Shown here: positions 28,850 to 37,407 of the stretch, one piece after another
Layout of the letters: each line of letters starts with the position of its first letter
Position numbering within the stretch: position 1 is the first letter of the stretch
Assembly (NCBI GenBank): GCA_031316315.1
Contig: JADBEO010000001.1
Location: 110,053-174,052, forward strand
Source: Chelatococcus sambhunathii
GTDB lineage: Bacteria; Pseudomonadota; Alphaproteobacteria; Rhizobiales; Methylopilaceae
Direction of reading: 5' to 3'
Length of the DNA: 64,000 nt
Position numbers and translations under genes: made by a program
The notes under the pieces: model-generated
Database searches by the model: none
Seen by the model: only the letters and a program-made list of their open reading frames with translations
What the model was told of the DNA's origin: nothing

Positions 28850-30220
28850 TTGGAAGAACATGCGGGCAAGGGCCAATTGATCGATCGGCGCGCCCCGCCG
28901 ACGCGCGCCGTCGTCGTGACGCCGGCGCTGTCGAGCCGCACGCCGAGCGCGCGCACGCCGGAGGCGCGCCTTGAGGAGGCCGTCGGCCTCGCCGCCGCGA
29001 TCGATCTTGTGGTGGTCGCGAGCCGGCTGGCGCCGCTCTCGGAGATCCGGCCAGCCACCTATCTCGGCAAGGGCAAGGTCGCCGAACTCGCCGAACTCGT
29101 CGAAGCCGAGAAGGCGGAGCTCGTCGTGATGGATACGGCGCTCTCGCCGGTCCAGCAGCGCAATCTCGAGAAGGAGCTCAAGGCGAAGGTGCTCGACCGC
29201 ACCGGCCTGATCCTCGAGATCTTCGGCCGACGTGCGCGCACCAAGGAGGGCGTGCTGCAGGTCGAGCACGCGCATCTCACGTGGCAGAAGAGCCGGCTCG
29301 TCCGGTCCTGGACCCATCTGGAGCGCCAGCGCGGCGGCTTCGGCTTCCTCGGCGGTCCGGGCGAGACCCAGATCGAGGCCGACCGGCGCGTCATCGGCGA
29401 GCGCATCCTCAAGATCGAGCGCGAACTGGCGCAGGTGCGACGCACCCGCGGCCTGCATCGGGCCGGCCGCAAGCGCGTGCCCTATCCCGTCGTTGCGCTG
29501 GTGGGCTACACCAATGCCGGCAAGTCGACGCTGTTCAATCGGCTCACCAAGGCCGAGGTCATGGCGGCAGACATGCTGTTCGCGACGCTCGACCCCACGC
29601 TGCGAGAGATCCGGCTGCCCCACGGCGCCCACGCCATCCTGTCCGACACGGTGGGCTTCATCTCGGAGCTGCCGACGCAGCTCGTGGAAGCCTTCCGGGC
29701 GACCCTCGAGGAGGTGCTCGAGGCCGACGTCATCCTGCATGTGCGCGACATCAGCCACGAGGACGCCGACGCGCAGGGCGCCGACGTCGCGGCGGTGCTG
29801 TCCGATCTCGGCGTCGACCCCGAGACCGACCCGCGGCTGATCGAGGTGTGGAACAAGATCGACGCGCTCGATGAGCACGCCCGAGAAATGCTGACCGCCA
29901 CCGCCGCGCGGCGCGAAGAGGGCAAGCGGCCGCTGCTGGTCTCCGCTCTCACCGGAGCGGGAACCGACCAGCTGCTGGAGCGAGTCGAGCAGCTGCTGTC
30001 GACCGGCCGTGAGACGCTGGTCGTTACGCTCGGGGCCGGCGACGGGGCAGGGGAGAACTGGCTCTACAGCCGCAGCGACGTGCTGGAGAGATCGGTCGGC
30101 GACGACGGCGCGGTTCGTCTCACTGTACGGATCGAGCCGCAGCGCGTGCCGGGCCTGCGCCGGCGCTTTCCATCGGTGGAGGAGACCGGGGCGCCGGAGC
30201 AGGAGCTGCGGCGCGCCTGA
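28850..30220 (+). CDS. hflX: GTPase HflX
   Basis: This ribosome-associated GTPase splits stalled or heat-damaged ribosomes. It has about 456 residues. The start is not certain: TTG 28850 has GGGA seven bases upstream; TTG 28823 and ATG 28760 (inside hfq) are in frame. The N-terminal HflX domain has the glycine-rich PATYLGKGKVAELAEL and FLGGPGETQIEADRR. The G domain has GYTNAGKSTLFNRLT (G1), LSDTVGFISELP (G3) and NKID (G4). A palindromic element (R1b) follows. Confidence 0.95.
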   Translation: MEEHAGKGQLIDRRAPPTRAVVVTPALSSRTPSARTPEARLEEAVGLAAAIDLVVVASRLAPLSEIRPATYLGKGKVAELAELVEAEKAELVVMDTALSPVQQRNLEKELKAKVLDRTGLILEIFGRRARTKEGVLQVEHAHLTWQKSRLVRSWTHLERQRGGFGFLGGPGETQIEADRRVIGERILKIERELAQVRRTRGLHRAGRKRVPYPVVALVGYTNAGKSTLFNRLTKAEVMAADMLFATLDPTLREIRLPHGAHAILSDTVGFISELPTQLVEAFRATLEEVLEADVILHVRDISHEDADAQGADVAAVLSDLGVDPETDPRLIEVWNKIDALDEHAREMLTATAARREEGKRPLLVSALTGAGTDQLLERVEQLLSTGRETLVVTLGAGDGAGENWLYSRSDVLERSVGDDGAVRLTVRIEPQRVPGLRRRFPSVEETGAPEQELRRA

Positions 30221-30247
30221 GCCTGAGGCCGCCGGACTGAAACACGA

Positions 30248-30361
30248 CGTCATGCCCGGAGTTGACCCGGGCATTCATCATCGGGAACTCGGATGTTTCC
30301 GAGTTCCCCACCAAAGCGGCGAAGTCGGAAAACATCCGACTTCGCAAGCCCGGCGATGACG
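30248..30361. repeat. Cruciform-like palindromic element R1b (after hflX)
   Basis: The outer arms are CGTCATGCCCGG and CCCGGCGATGACGG. Inside are two perfect 11-base hairpins: GGGAACTCGGA/TCCGAGTTCCC (30283-30308, loop TGTT) and GCGAAGTCGGA/TCCGACTTCGC (30319-30345, loop AAACA). Folded, this gives a stem with two arms. The outer arm matches R1a at 14464-14542. It sits between convergent genes and might also serve as a terminator. Confidence 0.85.
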
Positions 30362-30417
30362 GTTCAGTGTGAACGCTGCCTCGAGCACATTGCGCGCAGG
30401 CGACGCGCTTTGAACGC

Positions 30418-30777
30418 TCAGTTCGGCGTCCAGTTCTCCTTGCCGATCTGCGTGCCGCCCTGATAGGTCCACACGCCCTCGACCTCGCCGCCGGGCGTGA
30501 CGCGATAGATCGCGATGCCGGTGTCGGACCCGGATTTGTAGCCGACCGCGAGCCCCTCCGGTCCGCCGATCCCGGTGCCGACGAACTTGTCGCCGCCGAT
30601 CGTCCAGACGACCTGATAGACGCCGTCTCCGGTCCGCTTGACCGAGACTTTCCCTTTATAGGCGCCGCCGCCGCCGGGCGACGAGCCGGCGACCGCGTAG
30701 CTCGATGCGAAATCGGCCGCCATCGCCGATCCGGCGACGCACGCCGAGGCGAGCAGCCCGAGTAAGATACCGCGCAT
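30418..30777 (-). CDS. Small secreted protein of unknown function
   Basis: This 119-residue protein begins at ATG 30777 (MRGILLGLLASACVAGSAMA) with a clear Sec signal peptide cleaved near residue 20. The mature part is Gly-rich with alternating hydrophobic residues, YKGKVSVKRTGDGVYQVVWT, FVGTGIGGPEGLAVGYKSGS and GIAIYRVTPGGEVEGVWTYQ, suggesting a small beta-sandwich or barrel. No cysteine is in the mature part. I do not recognise a named family; similar small GxYxGxVxVxxxGxxYxVxW proteins occur in rhizobiales. Convergent with hflX. Confidence 0.75.
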   Translation of the reverse strand: MRGILLGLLASACVAGSAMAADFASSYAVAGSSPGGGGAYKGKVSVKRTGDGVYQVVWTIGGDKFVGTGIGGPEGLAVGYKSGSDTGIAIYRVTPGGEVEGVWTYQGGTQIGKENWTPN

Positions 30778-31422
30778 GTCTTTTGACCCCCCGGTCGAGG
30801 TCCGGTCATCCGCCGGACGCCGCGACGATATCCGGATTCCGCGAACTCGCCCGGAAAATCGAAACGCCCCGCCGGCCGGGCCGACGAGGCGTTTCAAATG
30901 ACGTCGATGCTGCGGGTCGTCATCATTTGTGGGCCGGCCCTCTGTAAGGGCGCGCGGCTGCTCGTCGACCTCGCTCGTCGTCTATGGGTTCATCATCCCA
31001 AGGTCTTCCGCGAACCCTCTAGTTTTCGCGAGCCGTTCCGATCCATCGGCGCACGAAAAGCGAATTGTTCGAAGAAGAGCTTCGGCAACATCTTTCAGAT
31101 TTTTGTCATCGCCGCAGTCTGTTCGCGCTCCGGATGCGCGTCACCGCGGTAAGTCTACACGCTTCGGCGGAGTCATTTTTTTAGACCTCCGTTGTTGCTG
31201 TTGACGTCGGGAATCATGCGCCTCGGTTCGGCTGTCGTCAAGCGCGATGCGCGGATTTTTCGGAAGCGACCATCGCCTCGGCAGTCGAGCCGACGCTCGA
31301 GCGGTAGCTCCAGTGACGCGGAACATGTAGCGTCGAATAGCTTTGGCGGTCGACGCCGCGGCCTTCGTCCGGTCGCCGGCGTCTTAGCGCGATCGCGACC
31401 CTGTGACAGGCGAGGCGTCGGG
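30778..31422. other. Intergenic stretch without supported gene
   Basis: These 645 bases lie between the secreted-protein gene (reading left) and the GMC oxidoreductase (reading right), so they hold two promoters. No convincing reading frame is present. One hairpin is seen: GAAACGCC (30861-30868) pairs with GGCGTTTC (30888-30895), with a GC-rich inner stem. The part from about 31040 to 31260 is AT-richer than its surroundings. The GMC frame is open from 31192 but its residues before GTG 31423 look non-coding. Confidence 0.55.
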
Positions 31423-33006
31423 GTGATCTCGGATCTGAGGGCCGCCGGCGCGCCGGCCGACATCGCCGGCGACGTCTGCGTGGTGGGCACGGGGCCGGCC
31501 GGCCTGACGCTCGCGATCGAACTCGCCGGCAAGGGTCGGCGCGTCGTGCTGCTCGAGGCGGGCGGCGAGGGCTATGAGGCCGACACGCAGGAACTCTGCA
31601 AAGGCGCTGTGAAGTCCGGCGGCCATATCGACATCGCGGACTCAAGGCTGCGCCAGTTCGGCGGCACGTCCGGCCACTGGACAGGGCTGTGCGCGCCGCT
31701 GGATCCGGTCGACTTCGAGCCCAGGTCCGGCTCCCCGCATCACGGCTGGCCGATCCGTCGCGCGGACCTCGATCCCTTTTATCTGCGTGCCCAGAGCTAC
31801 CTGGATCTTGGACCGTCCCGGTACGGTTGGACCGATCTGGTGTCTGTCGGCGCTCCGCTGCCGCTTGACCCTGCGAGGGTCGAGACCGTGATCCACCAGC
31901 AGAGCCCGCCGACCCGCTACGCCGAGAAGTTCCTCGAGACCGCCCGCGCCGCGGCGAAGATCGACTGCTGGCTGCACGCGAACCTCGTCGATCTGACGCT
32001 CGCGGACGGGTCGGACAGGGTCGAGAACGTGACGGTCGCGACGCTCGACGGCGTGCGGACCCGCGTGACCGCAAAGGCGTTCGTGATCGCATGCGGCGCG
32101 ATCGAGAACGCGCGCATCCTGCTCAACGCGCGCAGCCAGCGTCCGGCCGGCATCGGCAACGAGCACGGCGTCGTCGGGCGCTACTTCACGGACCACATGA
32201 CGATCCTGACGTCGCTGGTCCTGCTGAACGAGGGCGTCGACGCGAAGATCTATTGTGAGCCGTTCTCGGTCGACGGCGCGAATCTCGAGCTCGCGCTGAG
32301 GCTCCATCCGGACGTCATCAAGCGGGAAGGGCTGAACAACAACCACGCGTTCCTCAATGCGCGCTACGACGACGCGCTCTACAGCGACGACTTCCGCAAC
32401 TATGGCTGGACGAGTTTCGCGGCGATGCTGAAGGCGTTCAGCCACGGCCGGGCGCCGGATCGGCTGGCCGAGCGTTACTGCGACGTGATGGACGATGTGG
32501 GCGGCGTCACCACCGGCGTGTACCGGCACGTCATGCGCCGCTTTCGCCCGCCAGACCAGCCGCGCGCCTTCGCGTTCCGCCAGGACGCGGAGCAGGCGCC
32601 GAACCCCGACAGCCGAGTGACGCTGGCGGAGGAGAAGGACCGGCTCGGTCTCAATCGCGCGACGCTCGACTGGCGGATCGCCGCGGACGATTTCCTGAAG
32701 CTTCGTCGCACGCACGAACTCATCGGCGCCGCGATCGGGGCCGCCGGCCTCGGGCGGATTCGCCTCGAAATTCCCGAGAAGCCGGAGCCGGGCCTCGCCT
32801 ATTCCGGCTACCACCACATGGGCACGACACGAATGCATGCGGACCCGACAAAGGGCGTGGTCGACGCCGACTGCCGGGTCCACTCCGTGAAGAACCTCTA
32901 CATGGCCGGCAGCTCGGTGTTTACCACCGGCGGCGCGTCGCATCCGACGCTCACCATCGTGGCGTTGGCGATCCGGCTCGCCGATCACCTTGCGGCGACC
33001 GCATGA
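31423..33006 (+). CDS. GMC-family FAD oxidoreductase
   Basis: This flavoprotein of the glucose-methanol-choline family has 527 residues from GTG 31423. The FAD-binding Rossmann motif is GDVCVVGTGPAGLTLAIELA near residues 17-36, with VVLLEAGGE after it. FGGTSGHWTGLCAPLDPVDF is the second FAD contact region. The C-terminal active-site region has YSGYHHMGTTRMHAD and YMAGSSVFTTGGASHPTLTI. It has no signal peptide of its own. The next gene, 13 bases on, codes a small Tat-signal protein, which recalls FAD sugar/alcohol dehydrogenases whose small subunit carries the signal for the pair. Substrate unknown. Confidence 0.88.
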   Translation: MISDLRAAGAPADIAGDVCVVGTGPAGLTLAIELAGKGRRVVLLEAGGEGYEADTQELCKGAVKSGGHIDIADSRLRQFGGTSGHWTGLCAPLDPVDFEPRSGSPHHGWPIRRADLDPFYLRAQSYLDLGPSRYGWTDLVSVGAPLPLDPARVETVIHQQSPPTRYAEKFLETARAAAKIDCWLHANLVDLTLADGSDRVENVTVATLDGVRTRVTAKAFVIACGAIENARILLNARSQRPAGIGNEHGVVGRYFTDHMTILTSLVLLNEGVDAKIYCEPFSVDGANLELALRLHPDVIKREGLNNNHAFLNARYDDALYSDDFRNYGWTSFAAMLKAFSHGRAPDRLAERYCDVMDDVGGVTTGVYRHVMRRFRPPDQPRAFAFRQDAEQAPNPDSRVTLAEEKDRLGLNRATLDWRIAADDFLKLRRTHELIGAAIGAAGLGRIRLEIPEKPEPGLAYSGYHHMGTTRMHADPTKGVVDADCRVHSVKNLYMAGSSVFTTGGASHPTLTIVALAIRLADHLAATA

Positions 33007-33019
33007 GGAGGCGCGCGAC

Positions 33020-33430
33020 ATGGCGCTGACGCGACGGCTTCTCCTCGGCTCGGCGGGCGTCGCGGCGCTCGGCGCGGCGATCTATGGCGGCAGTCGTGCG
33101 GCCTGCAGCTTCGTGCCGCGCAACCATCCCGACTTCTTCTCGCTGCTCGACATCGTGCCGGACGATGCGGCGGCGCGGCGTCTCGGACGGCTTGCGATCG
33201 AGGCGGGACTCGCTCCGGATGGTCTGTCCGCCCTCGGCGAAAAGCTCGCCGAGGGCCCGTTGGTCCGGGCGGCGATCGCCGAGCCCTGCCCGACGACCCG
33301 CGCCGAACTGCTGCGCGACGGCTGCGCGGCGGATTTCGCGCAGAACCGCTTCGTCACGCTCGACGGTTGGGTGCTGTCCGAAACGGAAGCTACGCTCTGC
33401 GCCGCGAAGCTGCTGGCGGGGGCCGCGTGA
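33020..33430 (+). CDS. Small Tat-signal protein, putative partner of the GMC oxidoreductase
   Basis: This 136-residue protein starts at ATG 33020 behind GGAGG. Its N-terminus MALTRRLLLGSAGVAALGAA is a twin-arginine signal. The mature part is mostly helical, with a conserved-looking stretch FFSLLDIVPDDAAARRLGRL and cysteines in EPCPTTRAELLRDGCAADF. The C-terminal FVTLDGWVLSETEATLCAAK looks like a Tat-small-subunit ending. I do not recognise a family. By position and signal it resembles the small chaperone-like subunit of membrane-bound GMC dehydrogenases; no cytochrome gene accompanies it. Confidence 0.75.
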   Translation: MALTRRLLLGSAGVAALGAAIYGGSRAACSFVPRNHPDFFSLLDIVPDDAAARRLGRLAIEAGLAPDGLSALGEKLAEGPLVRAAIAEPCPTTRAELLRDGCAADFAQNRFVTLDGWVLSETEATLCAAKLLAGAA

Positions 33431-33457
33431 GCCGCGAGAAGGTTGCTTCCAACAAGA

Positions 33458-33479
33458 AAGGGGCGCCGAAGCGCCCCTT
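33458..33479. terminator. Bidirectional hairpin between the GMC operon and glnA
   Basis: AAGGGGCGC (33458-33466) pairs with GCGCCCCTT (33471-33479) around loop CGAA, between converging transcripts (stop 33430 and glnA stop 33501). Confidence 0.75.
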
Positions 33480-33500
33480 ATCGTCCGTCATGCCCGCGGG

Positions 33501-34916
33501 TCAGACCGAGTAGTACATGTCGTACTCGACCGGATGCGGGGTGTGCTCGAAGCGGATCACCTCCTGCATCTTCAGCTCGATGAAGCTGTCGATCTGGTCG
33601 TCGGTGAAGACGTTGCCCTTCTTGAGGAACTCGCGGTCCTTGTCGAGCGAGACCAGCGCCTCGCGGAGCGAGCCGCACACAGTCGGGATCTTGCGAAGCT
33701 CGCGCGGCGGCAGGTCGTAGAGGTCCTTGTCCATCGCCTGGCCGGGATCGATCTTGTTGGTGATGCCGTCGAGGCCGGCCATCATCAGAGCGGCGAAGGC
33801 GAGATAGGGGTTGGCGGTCGGGTCGGGGAAGCGGACCTCGACGCGCTTGGCCTTCGGCGAGTTGGTCCACGGAATGCGGCAGGAGGCCGAACGGTTGCGC
33901 GCCGAATAGGCGAGCAGCACCGGCGCCTCGAAGCCCGGCACCAGACGCTTGTAGGAGTTGGTGGTCGGGTTGGTGAAGGCGTTGATCGCCTTGGCGTGCT
34001 TGATGATGCCGCCGATGTACCAGAGGCACTCCTGGCTGAGGCCGGCATACTTGTCGCCGGCGAAGAGCGGCTTGCCCTTCTTCCAGATGGACATGTGGCA
34101 GTGCATGCCCGAGCCGTTGTCGCCGTAGACTGGCTTCGGCATGAATGTCGCGGTCTTGCCGTAGGACTGCGCCACCTGATGGATGCAGTACTTGTAGACC
34201 TGCAGGTGGTCGGCCATGCGGACGACCTCCTCGAACTTCAGGCCGAGCTCGTGCTGGGCTGACGCCACCTCGTGATGGTGCTTCTCGACCTTGGCGCCCA
34301 TCGCCGCCATCGCCGCCAGCATCTCGCCGCGCATGTCCTGCGCGCTGTCGACCGGCGGGACAGGGAAATAGCCGCCCTTGGTCCGCACCCGATGGCCGAG
34401 GTTGCCGGTGTCGTACTCGGCGTCGGAATTCGTCGGCAGCTCGTCCGAATCGACCTCGAAGCCCACCTTGTACGGGGTGGTCGAGAAGCGGACGTCGTCG
34501 AACACGAAGAACTCGGCCTCGGGTCCGAAATAGATGGTGTCGCCGATGTTCAGCGACTGCATGTAGACCTCGGCCTTCTTCACCGTGCCGCGCGGGTCGC
34601 GCTCATAGGGCTCGCCGGTGGTGGGCTCGAGCACGTCGCAGACCACGGAAATGGTGGTCGCGGCGAAAAACGGGTCGATGCAGGCGGTGGCGACGTCCGG
34701 CATCAGCAGCATGTCGGACTCGTTGATGGCCTTCCAGCCGGCGATCGACGAGCCGTCGAACATCTGGCCTTCGGCGAAGAACTCCTCGTCGACCATCGTG
34801 ATGTCGAAGGTGACGTGCTGCCACTTGCCCTTCGGATCCGTGAAGCGGAGATCGACGTACTTCACGTCGTTCTCCTTGATGAACTTCATGATATCCGCGG
34901 CGTTCTTGATAGCCAT
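33501..34916 (-). CDS. glnA: Glutamine synthetase type I
   Basis: This enzyme assimilates ammonium into glutamine using ATP and forms a cytosolic dodecamer. It has 471 residues, standard for GSI. Motifs: [53 protein letters not shown] (ATP/metal) and [17 protein letters not shown]. The adenylylation site Tyr400 is in [10 protein letters not shown]. It is the second gene after glnB, 69 bases apart, and is presumably expressed from the sigma-54/NtrC promoter upstream of glnB. Confidence 0.99.
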   Translation of the reverse strand: MAIKNAADIMKFIKENDVKYVDLRFTDPKGKWQHVTFDITMVDEEFFAEGQMFDGSSIAGWKAINESDMLLMPDVATACIDPFFAATTISVVCDVLEPTTGEPYERDPRGTVKKAEVYMQSLNIGDTIYFGPEAEFFVFDDVRFSTTPYKVGFEVDSDELPTNSDAEYDTGNLGHRVRTKGGYFPVPPVDSAQDMRGEMLAAMAAMGAKVEKHHHEVASAQHELGLKFEEVVRMADHLQVYKYCIHQVAQSYGKTATFMPKPVYGDNGSGMHCHMSIWKKGKPLFAGDKYAGLSQECLWYIGGIIKHAKAINAFTNPTTNSYKRLVPGFEAPVLLAYSARNRSASCRIPWTNSPKAKRVEVRFPDPTANPYLAFAALMMAGLDGITNKIDPGQAMDKDLYDLPPRELRKIPTVCGSLREALVSLDKDREFLKKGNVFTDDQIDSFIELKMQEVIRFEHTPHPVEYDMYYSV

Positions 34917-34985
34917 TCGTTTCGTCCTTTGTGGGATCTTGTGCTGCGACCGTCCGCCTCCCGCGGACGAGGGACTTGAGGCGCG

Positions 34986-35420
<435 letters not shown>

Positions 35421-35518
35421 TCACGTCGCCAAATAGACGTCCGACGCCATGTATCGCTAGGAAGTTTGAGGCTCCCGGCGATCGGGATGGCGGTGGAATG
35501 ATGAACGAATAATCAGAT

Positions 35519-35535
35519 TGCTCAAAATGAGTGCT
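35519..35535. promoter_or_regulatory. Candidate NtrC enhancer site
   Basis: TGCTCA-AAATG-AGTGCT matches the dyad TGCACC-N5-GGTGCA at nine of twelve positions with the correct 17-base span. It is about 105 bases upstream of the glnB sigma-54 -24 element, a normal enhancer distance. It also lies close to the nnrD start region. Confidence 0.5.
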
Positions 35536-35608
35536 GAAGCTTTGCGGAAACCCGCCCAAATCCGCGCGTCGAATGTGCAGCCTGCCCAAAGCGTGGCCGG
35601 AGTCGCCG

Positions 35609-37096
35609 GTGCTTGAACTGATCGCACCATCCGAAATGGCCAAGGTGGACGCGGCCGCCGTAACGCTCGGCGTCTCGGGGGAGACGCTGATGGAGAACGC
35701 CGGCGCAGCGGTCGCGGACATTGCTGCCCGGCGGTGGCGGGACGCGCGACGGGTGCTCGTGCTGGCGGGACCGGGCAACAATGGCGGCGACGGCTTCGTC
35801 GCGGCGCGGCGGCTGCTCGCCGCCGGCCACGAGGTCCGTGTCGCGCTGCTCGGCGAGCGCGCCGCGCTGAAGGGCGACGCGGCCGGCGCCGCTGCGCGTT
35901 GGGACGACGGCGTCGTCGAGCCATCGGACGCGCCGTTCGACTGGGCCGAGCTCGTGATCGACGCCCTCTTCGGCGCCGGCCTCTCCCGACCCCTCGACGG
36001 CCCGGCGGCGGCGCTCGTCATGGCGGCGAACGCCTCGGGCAAGCCGATCCTCGCCGTCGACGTCCCGAGCGGGCTCGACGGCGCCTCCGGCCGGGCTGTC
36101 GGTCCCTGCGTCGAGGCGGACGTCACCGTCACCTTCATCCGCCGGAAGCCTGGCCATCTCCTGCTGCCGGGGCGAACGCTGTGCGGCGAGGTCGTCGTCG
36201 CGGACATCGGCCAGCCGGACGGCGCGCTGTCGGCGGCTAAGGTCGCAGCGCGCCTCAACCGGCCGGAGCTGTGGCGCGCCGCCTTCCCCGAGCCGCGGAT
36301 CGACGGACACAAATATTCGCGAGGACACGTCGCCGTCTGGAGCGGACCGCTGCTGGCGACGGGCGCAAGCCGGCTTGCGGCGACCGCCGCCCTGAGGGCC
36401 GGGGCGGGGGCGGTGACGCTCGTCGGGCCCCGCCCGGCGCTGAAGATCCACGCCGCCCATGTCACCGCCGTGATGTTGCGCGAGGCCGACCAGAAAGCCG
36501 GATGGGCGCCGTTCCTCGCGGATCGCAGAATCGGGACATGGCTGTTCGGTCCGGGAGCGGGGACCGACGAGGAGGCGTGCGGGATTCTCGACCAGGGGTT
36601 TTCGGCCGGCGGGCGCGCGGTGCTCGACGCTGACGTGTTCACAATCTTCGGCGGGCGCCCCGAAGAGCTTGGCGCGGCCATCGAGGACGGCGGCTGCGAG
36701 GCGGTCCTCACCCCGCACGAAGGGGAGTTCGCCCGCCTGATGGGCGAACGCATGCGTCCCGACGCGTCCAAGCTCGAGCGCGCGCTCGCGGCGTCGGCCC
36801 TGATCGGCGCGACCGTCGTTCTGAAGGGGCCGGACACTGTCGTCGCGACGCCGGACGGGTGCGCCTCGATCGCCGACAACGCGCCGGCCTTTCTGGCGAC
36901 CGCCGGCGCGGGCGACGTTCTCGCGGGGATCTGCGCGGGACTGCTCGCGCAGGGCATGCCGGCCTTCGAGGCGGCGTCGGCCGCGGTCTGGCTGCATGGC
37001 GAGGCGGCGCGGGAGGCCGGACGGGGGATGATCGCCGACGACCTGCCGCTGGCGCTCCGGTCCGTTCTAGGGCGGCTGGACGATGGACCATCGTAG
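35609..37096 (+). CDS. nnrD: Bifunctional NAD(P)H-hydrate epimerase / ADP-dependent dehydratase
   Basis: This enzyme repairs hydrated NADH/NADPH. It has about 495 residues from GTG 35609 (LELIAPSEMAKVDAAAVTLG); in-frame starts at 35573 and 35531 would add up to 26 residues but overlap the candidate NtrC site. The N-terminal epimerase domain has ENAGAAVADIA and GPGNNGGDGFVAARRLLAAG. The C-terminal ribokinase-like dehydratase has AVWSGPLLATGASRLAA, VLTPHEGEFARLMG and ATAGAGDVLAGICAGLLAQG. It is divergent from glnB, as often in rhizobiales. Confidence 0.95.
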   Translation: MLELIAPSEMAKVDAAAVTLGVSGETLMENAGAAVADIAARRWRDARRVLVLAGPGNNGGDGFVAARRLLAAGHEVRVALLGERAALKGDAAGAAARWDDGVVEPSDAPFDWAELVIDALFGAGLSRPLDGPAAALVMAANASGKPILAVDVPSGLDGASGRAVGPCVEADVTVTFIRRKPGHLLLPGRTLCGEVVVADIGQPDGALSAAKVAARLNRPELWRAAFPEPRIDGHKYSRGHVAVWSGPLLATGASRLAATAALRAGAGAVTLVGPRPALKIHAAHVTAVMLREADQKAGWAPFLADRRIGTWLFGPGAGTDEEACGILDQGFSAGGRAVLDADVFTIFGGRPEELGAAIEDGGCEAVLTPHEGEFARLMGERMRPDASKLERALAASALIGATVVLKGPDTVVATPDGCASIADNAPAFLATAGAGDVLAGICAGLLAQGMPAFEAASAAVWLHGEAAREAGRGMIADDLPLALRSVLGRLDDGPS

Positions 37097-37192
37097 GCCG
37101 GGCGCCGGTGTTTTTTGCTCGCGTCGCGAGACCGTCATGCTATAGAGCGCCCCGCGTTTCGCGCCCTGTGGCGCGTGTGCGCGGCGCCCGGC

Positions 37193-37277
37193 GCGGGCGT
37201 GGTGGAACTGGTAGACACGCGGGATTTAGGTTCCCGTGGCGCAAGCCGTGGGGGTTCGAGCCCCTCCGCCCGCACCA
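37193..37277 (+). tRNA. tRNA-Leu (anticodon TAG)
   Basis: This is an 85-base class II tRNA. Acceptor GCGGGCG pairs with CGCCCGC; the anticodon stem CGGGA/TCCCG encloses loop TTTAGGT, giving anticodon TAG. A long variable arm (TGGCGCAAGCCG) and T-arm GGGGGTTCGAGCCCC follow. CCA is encoded (37275-37277). A TATAGA box at 37141-37146 is a likely -10. Confidence 0.97.
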
Positions 37278-37407
37278 GGCCGCCACCGCGAGAGGCCGCC
37301 GCGAAGATCCGTGACAGTCCCGCGAGCTCGCCCGCGCGCAGGCGCGGCGGCTAGAAGCTTCGAAGACCCACGTTCCAAGACTTTAAAGACCAAAGAGACC
37401 AACGCTC

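Noticed and set aside
31192..31422. N-terminal extension of the GMC oxidoreductase
   Set aside because: The 77 extra residues are Arg/Ser-rich and do not resemble a signal or domain; GTG 31423 places the FAD motif at the usual distance from the start.
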